Shown here: in pieces, positions 59,501 to 64,000 of the stretch
Position numbering within the stretch: position 1 is the first letter of the stretch
How the letters are laid out: the number at the start of each line of letters is the position of its first letter
Assembly (NCBI RefSeq): GCF_000002985.6
Contig: NC_003283.11
Coordinates: forward strand, 9,796,001 to 9,860,000
DNA length: 64,000 bases
Source of the DNA: Caenorhabditis elegans
Lineage: Eukaryota > Nematoda > Chromadorea > Rhabditida > Rhabditidae
Reading direction: 5' to 3'
Program-made: the position numbers and the translations under genes
Notes under the pieces: generated by a model
The model's database searches: none
The model's input: the letters and a program-made list of their open reading frames with translations, nothing else
What the model was told of the DNA's origin: nothing

Positions 59501-62500
59501 AATACTTCAAGGAATAAGCTACTGATGTAAAATCTCAATAATCCGGCTTAGGTTTTCGGGATTAATGATTAGACTTTCAGATCTTTAAATTTTCAAAACC
59601 GCGAACTCGAAGTCTATCAAAACGAGTTTTACATTTTGCATATTTCTGAAGGCGAAAAATCAAAAAATGAACTCAAGAAACTGTATCTTCAATTTTCAAG
59701 TGAAAATTTATACATTTTCTTTCGAAATACTGAATTTACATAATTTTCAATAGTATTTCGAAATGGGAAATCTAGTGAATTATTACAATCTATTTACAAT
59801 AATAAAATAATAATGAAAATTTTACAAATAATAAAGAAGACGATGAAGAAATTGAGTCAACAAAAGGGAAGGGTGCGGAATCGATGAAGAGAAGGGGTGC
59901 CCGGAAAAAGAAAAACGAAGAGAAAAAGGAAAAAGAAGAGAGAATTTGGTCCTCTAGCACAGAAAAGGAAGAGCTAGAACTGGAGAAGTTCCAATGTTTT
60001 TCTGTTTTCTGGTTGTAAGAAATAAATTTGCGGCTCCAAGAAGTATGCCTCGCTTTAAGAAGAATGAAGAAGAGGAAGCATGACGCCATTTACACAGGAA
60101 ACGGATTAATAAATATATAGATGGATGCACTTCATAAATTTTGTCTAGCTTTTCAACACGGAAAATGAAGAATTTTAAAAGAAACTGATTGAACTTTTCA
60201 TTTGGCTGAAGAAATTTATTGAAAACTCTAATATAAGGTAAGATGAGCAAATTTAAGAAAGATTGACAGGCTTACCGTTAAATACTAATTTCTGGAGATG
60301 CTGGTAACCGGTTTCAATCGATAAAAACATTTTAAAATAACAATGGTGAGCTCTAAAACAAAATTTCCCACGCTTATTTCAGATTTAAATCAAGCAGTTC
60401 AATAGAGCACATTTGCATCAGGGCGGTGCTAAATTCGTGAAAATGTGATGGTTTGAAAGAAAACTCGAATAGATTGGAAATTAATTTCGGCCCAACAAAA
60501 AAACACCTCATAAACTGGTGAAACCTACGAATAATTTTAATATTTTTTATTCGAGGAAAAAGGAAGTGTCTATATGCATGTCTTTGTGTGTATGTGTCGA
60601 TTGTATTGGGACGCCGATGAGGGTACTTTTTGGCGGCAACGCAAGAGATAGTACGCAATCGGTAGAGGTAACATACGAAACACAGAGGCATGTCTTGATG
60701 AGATAGTACGGGAATGCAAGAGCGTTCTGGGAAATGGAAGAAAGAAAGAAAAGAGGTGGGGGAGGAGGACCAGCCGATCACAGTCTCTCTGCATTGATCA
60801 ACGGGAGGAGAAAAAATGGAGAAAGGAGAGAAGAGGTTATTGGGATAAAATGCGCATTGCAGAAATTGTTTTTATGGATTGAGATCGCATCCCAGAGTTT
60901 ATATCGTTTATAAACTCTCGTGAGTATCGTGAGTTTATAGAGTTTATAGAGTTATTACTGTTTATATCGATTAGTTATATGCCCATTGACCATACAAATA
61001 GGGAAATTCGTACCAAAAGGTCAACGGAATGTGAACAGCGGAAATTGAAAATATTTTACACAAAAATCATGTGATCAAGCATCTTGTGTAACTTATTAGA
61101 ATTTATGAAGTTTCACAGAACATTTCGTGCTTAATCAATCAACTGATAACTGAAAGATAGGGGAAACCCAAATGCCTTTATGATGAAACACTATAAATAC
61201 TTTGGCAATTATCACGAAAAATGTTAATATTATTAGTTGACTTCTTTTCAGTGAAGTAATGATATGGACTTATTTACAATTACGCTTTGCCACAGCTAAA
61301 TTACGTGGTAAGTACGGTAGAGTATTATCTGTTCACGTCGAGATATAACAAATTGTGATATAATCGAAACATGTGCTGTCCGCAATTGTTACTTTTGCAT
61401 GACTATGTAATACTATTTTGCAGGTTACTTCCTAGAATATACATTCTATTTTGATATGGAAAATATTTGAAATTGGTTTTTGTTATACTATACAGCTTGA
61501 CGTCAAACTTGTATATTTAAGATTTCTATATATACCCTTATTGGTTAAAACCTATCTAGATACCCAAAGAGCAAAATATATATACTTCACCTGTTAGCCA
61601 CCAAAAAGTAAAAAAACATAGGAAAATGTTCAGCTTTTTCTTTTTTTTTTTGTAGCTACGAATCAAAAGTCGTTGAACTGATAATAATATACCTAGTTAC
61701 GATTTTTTTTCCTGAAATTTCATACAAAACAACTAAAAACACATATGAATCAATTGGAAAAAATAAAGCGTTTTTTCAAGATCAGAAAATATAAAAAATG
61801 GCAAAGAAGAAGGAGGAGATGAACGGGACAACGTCTTGTTTTTGAAAACAAGCTGAAAGAGAGCAGGAGAAGACTGGAGAAGGAGGGCAGAGCTGGTTGA
61901 AATTGCGAGCAAACGACCATAGAGAGGGCACGCAGTTTTTCTCAGTGGACATATTGGTTATCAAAAGTATTAATTAAAGTGTTCTTGTCTTGAAATGTAC
62001 GAAAACATACATCCTAAATTGAATACTATAGGTCTAGAGATGGAGGAGATCTTCCTCTTGGGGACCAAAATATTGCACCACCTGATTGTGTAATTTTTCT
62101 TACAGATTGTATTTTGATTGCTATTGGCTTAATCAAAAATGCACCAACTGATAAAATATTGAAAAAACATTATTTTTCAACAATTGGTAGTTAAACAAAA
62201 AGTCTAAATGAAGCGAGCCATAAATAAGAAAGTTCAGATTTTTTTGGCGTTGTTTCTCAATGGTATACTTTTTGAATATTATTATTTTTGATTTTGTAAG
62301 TTAAATGAACATCACATTTTTTTGTGATCCGGAAAATCTGCAGATTCAACAGCTAAAAAAGTAGGAGTGCAAGCCGAAAGTTGGGGTTGAAAATGTTTAA
62401 CTTGTTCGCCAAAGAATTTAAAAAATTTAAATTTTTCAAAAAATTCGAAGAACACGATTGGGTTAAATAACTCACCAGTTACTTCCTGATCTGTGCTTTC

Positions 62501-63953
62501 TGTACTCAGGACATTTTCTGATACAGTTACGTTTTCATGTTGTGGGCCTGTAACACTTTCAACAGCATCATTGTCAAGATCAATAAGTGGAATTGGAACT
62601 TCAACTATACATCCTTCTTCAGTTTCTTCAAAATTCTGAATAATTGGCAAACGGGTAGTTCTTCTCCTTCTTGTATGAGATTGAAATACTTCTTTTTCTG
62701 TTAAGGACATATTATCCCATAACTTTTCAGCCTCAGTTTTCTTCTTTTTTCGTTCAGTTATTTTTCTAAAGTGAAAATTGATTATCATCTCTTCGTTATA
62801 ATTTTAAAATTGAAAACTCCATACTGAAATGTTTCGAAAAAGGTTAATGTTCTCTCGGACAAAATATGTTTTTTTTGGTTTTTTCTTGAAGTGGAAAAAT
62901 AATTAAGCATTTGCACGTCCTTTCCAAATGAATACTTTTTGCTAATAGTGCTCTGATTTTCTAAAGAAATATCTCAAATAGAAAAATACTTACTTCGTTT
63001 CTCTGAAAATTGCAATTTCTGAACTATGCGATTCATTTACATCGTGTAAGTGTTGCATCTCTGGATCTTGAGCAATGCCAACACAACGGCTTTCATGGAA
63101 GTTTATAAATCCGTCATCGGGTTCCTGTTTTATAGAAACATGTGGGAAGAATAGATGTTGAGCAGCATCAGTTTTTCGAGGACGACCTCTCCGTTTCTGT
63201 GAAACCTCTTCAATTGGTGAAATAGCTGGAACTTCTTTGTTGGCAATTTGGACCGCGCCGTGATCTTTGCCGTATTCATCAGAATCATATTCTTGTGGCT
63301 CTGCCTTGATCTTGAATCGTATTGGAAGAACATGATCAGTTCTTGCACTGACTGGCACCGAAGATGGGCCGGGTTGATTTGGGTCATCGTAGTCGGTATC
63401 CACTGGCTCCCGCTTGATCCGTTCCTACAAGTTTAATAGTTAAATTATTTAACTTAACTTAAATATTAACTTAAATACAAATAGGTTCCTGCTCAACTTT
63501 GGAAGTATTTCTGATAGCCTATCAGAAATACTTCCAATTCTGCACCCATTTTGATCATTTCACAAAATCATTATTTTTAAAATTATGGAACAATAAATAA
63601 TAAATGACTTGTTTTAGGCTGTCACGAAGTCTTTTCTATCAAAAAGGGGCAAATTTCATAAAATTCCTACTAAATTTATGTTTGTTCTCCCTGAATTATC
63701 ACAATCAATTATTAAAAAATGTAAGATATAACGTTTCAGATAAGCCCAAGGTTAGAAAATAACATACCAAGCTGAAGGCCAGACTGCAGAAATTACTGGC
63801 ATCTTCGAGGGAAAGTGCCACGGCCTGACTGAGGGCGACGTTTTCCCTTCTGGCTGCTGCAGTTGGACGGGCTGTCCGATCCTTTGGGGACGGAGTCGAG
63901 ACTTCGTCCTCGTCACTGGACCGCTCCGGTGAAGGCTTCCTTTTCTTTCCCAT
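50598..63953 (-). CDS. lsy-12: MYST-family histone acetyltransferase (MOZ/MORF-like), probably lsy-12
   Basis: Minus-strand exons: 63953-63768, 63424-62994, 62765-62476, 57741-57641, 57505-57371, 56730-56545, 56501-56310, 56161-55803, 55276-54879, 54825-54726, 54532-54430, 53822-53645, 53058-52415, 52233-51496 and 51140-50598. All phases agree, giving about 1527 residues. The centre is a MYST catalytic domain: C2HC zinc finger CEFCFFYARSDEIMQNHAKKC, then GLEIYRKGDISVFEVDG, catalytic Cys in NNLSCIMTLPCYQ, acetyl-CoA loop GLGRFLIDISYALSRKE and catalytic Glu in GGPEQPLSELG. It transfers acetyl groups to histone lysines in the nucleus. The N-terminal third is charged and Ser/Pro-rich. The C-terminal tail is acidic, then Gln/Pro/Tyr-rich, as in the activation tails of MOZ/MORF. 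In C. elegans LSY-12 is the MOZ-type MYST enzyme required for ASE neuron asymmetry; the symbol rests on that resemblance. Confidence 0.82.
54147..54380 (-). CDS. lsy-12: Alternative last exon of the MYST acetyltransferase
   Basis: This exon follows a TTTTCAG acceptor, joins in phase 0 to the exon ending 54430 (...DPECLD|), and runs WVPRKMRPSMDGYHELSKEE to a stop at 54149-54147. It ends in a basic tail (KKVRKRRFQFGMKHRKR). Using it gives a protein of about 904 residues that contains the whole MYST domain but none of the Gln/Pro-rich tail. The next exon (53822) needs the same phase-0 donor at 54430, so the two are mutually exclusive choices. I found no in-phase donor inside this exon to link it to the long tail. 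Confidence 0.7.
   Translation of the reverse strand, partial: WVPRKMRPSMDGYHELSKEEIEQDEQRRKSIQKTPVHVSMEKATPTSTTSLPVGSVKKVRKRRFQFGMKHRKRNNTC
58212..59474. repeat. 1.26 kb near-perfect palindrome (foldback element)
   Basis: Two arms of roughly 515 bp, 58212 to about 58730 and about 58950-59474, are almost exact reverse complements around a central spacer of about 220 bp. The outer end reads GAAATTTCGGGCCTTCATTC on the left and its complement on the right. The inner part of each arm is a degenerate tandem array containing CTGATCCTTCAGCTCC-type units. An identical 50-codon peptide frame appears in both arms (58455-58652 minus and 59079-59228 plus), a by-product of the symmetry. No terminal target duplication could be fixed with confidence, so the transposon class is unknown. 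Confidence 0.85.
58532..58745. repeat. Degenerate minisatellite, units of about 50 bp (left arm)
   Basis: At least five units share the core TGATSNTCTGATCCTTCAG followed by CTCC/ATAA/ATCC and a GGATCAT or GGATCGTA spacer. The mirror copy runs from about 58948 to 59158. Units differ by a few bases within an arm, while corresponding units in the two arms match closely, so the palindrome formed or was homogenised after the array expanded. Confidence 0.75.
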
Positions 63954-64000
63954 TGTCTTTCAACTGAAATTTGATTTTAAAATAGGCATCTTCAAACAAA

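Larger units (their letters stand above)
57745..62475 (-). other. Long fourth-exon-proximal intron of the MYST gene
   Basis: A 4.7 kb intron between the exons ending 62476 and starting 57741. It holds the large palindrome (58212-59474) and otherwise AT-rich sequence. Short purine/pyrimidine-biased runs occur at 57900-58050 and 59840-59960. A repeated TATAGAGTTTATA-type run lies at 60900-60970. Such an intron could hold an internal promoter for the exon that opens with ATG at 57505. I see no separate gene in it. Confidence 0.55.

Noticed and set aside
1-64000. CRISPR arrays, prokaryotic operons, rRNA or tRNA genes
   Set aside because: The organism is a nematode; no spaced direct-repeat arrays were seen, and no cloverleaf with convincing A and B boxes was found by eye. 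A tRNA scan could still find one I missed.

Overview
The window looks like nuclear DNA from a Caenorhabditis nematode, most likely C. elegans or a very close relative. It is AT-rich, has many short introns ending in TTTTCAG, uses AATAAA poly(A) signals, and is packed with nematode-specific chemoreceptor families. No prokaryotic or viral gene was seen. Coordinates for spliced genes were built by hand from reading frame, splice sites and comparison between the paralogues in the window; family names come from remembered family sequence features, not from a search.

Layout. 0.9-2.1 kb: a four-helix membrane protein (+). 2.9-3.2 kb: a two-exon secreted peptide precursor (-) with one dibasic site and an amidation-type C-terminus. 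3.5-6.3 kb: a single-pass membrane protein gene (-) with an in-frame TAG in its fourth exon and a 1.48 kb foldback DNA transposon in its fourth intron. 7.5-50.2 kb: a chemoreceptor cluster with about ten Sru-type genes or near-intact genes, two clear sru pseudogenes, four Str-type genes (at least one, probably two, broken) and one Srsx gene. 50.6-64 kb: one large minus-strand gene for a MYST-family histone acetyltransferase with long Ser/Pro/Gln-rich tails, probably lsy-12. Its 4.7 kb intron holds a 1.26 kb near-perfect palindrome.

The receptor cluster shows birth-and-death evolution directly. The genes at 15.4 and 17.8 kb are repeated in the same order at 20.7 and 23.3 kb, so a two-gene block of about 5.3 kb was duplicated, and the last copy then lost its TM6-TM7 region. 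A str copy at 35 kb lost TM2-TM3 by a similar internal deletion. Another str gene has a single-base change in a splice acceptor. Two further sru copies carry frameshifts. The receptors are expected to act in sensory cilia as orphan 7TM chemoreceptors. The MYST gene is an unrelated nuclear neighbour.

Most worth following up: the short peptide precursor at 2.9 kb, the in-frame TAG gene with conserved-looking exons after the stop, the GC-rich coding-like island at 30.2-30.7 kb, the MITE with an 8-bp target duplication at 41.1 kb, and the large palindrome at 58.2-59.5 kb.
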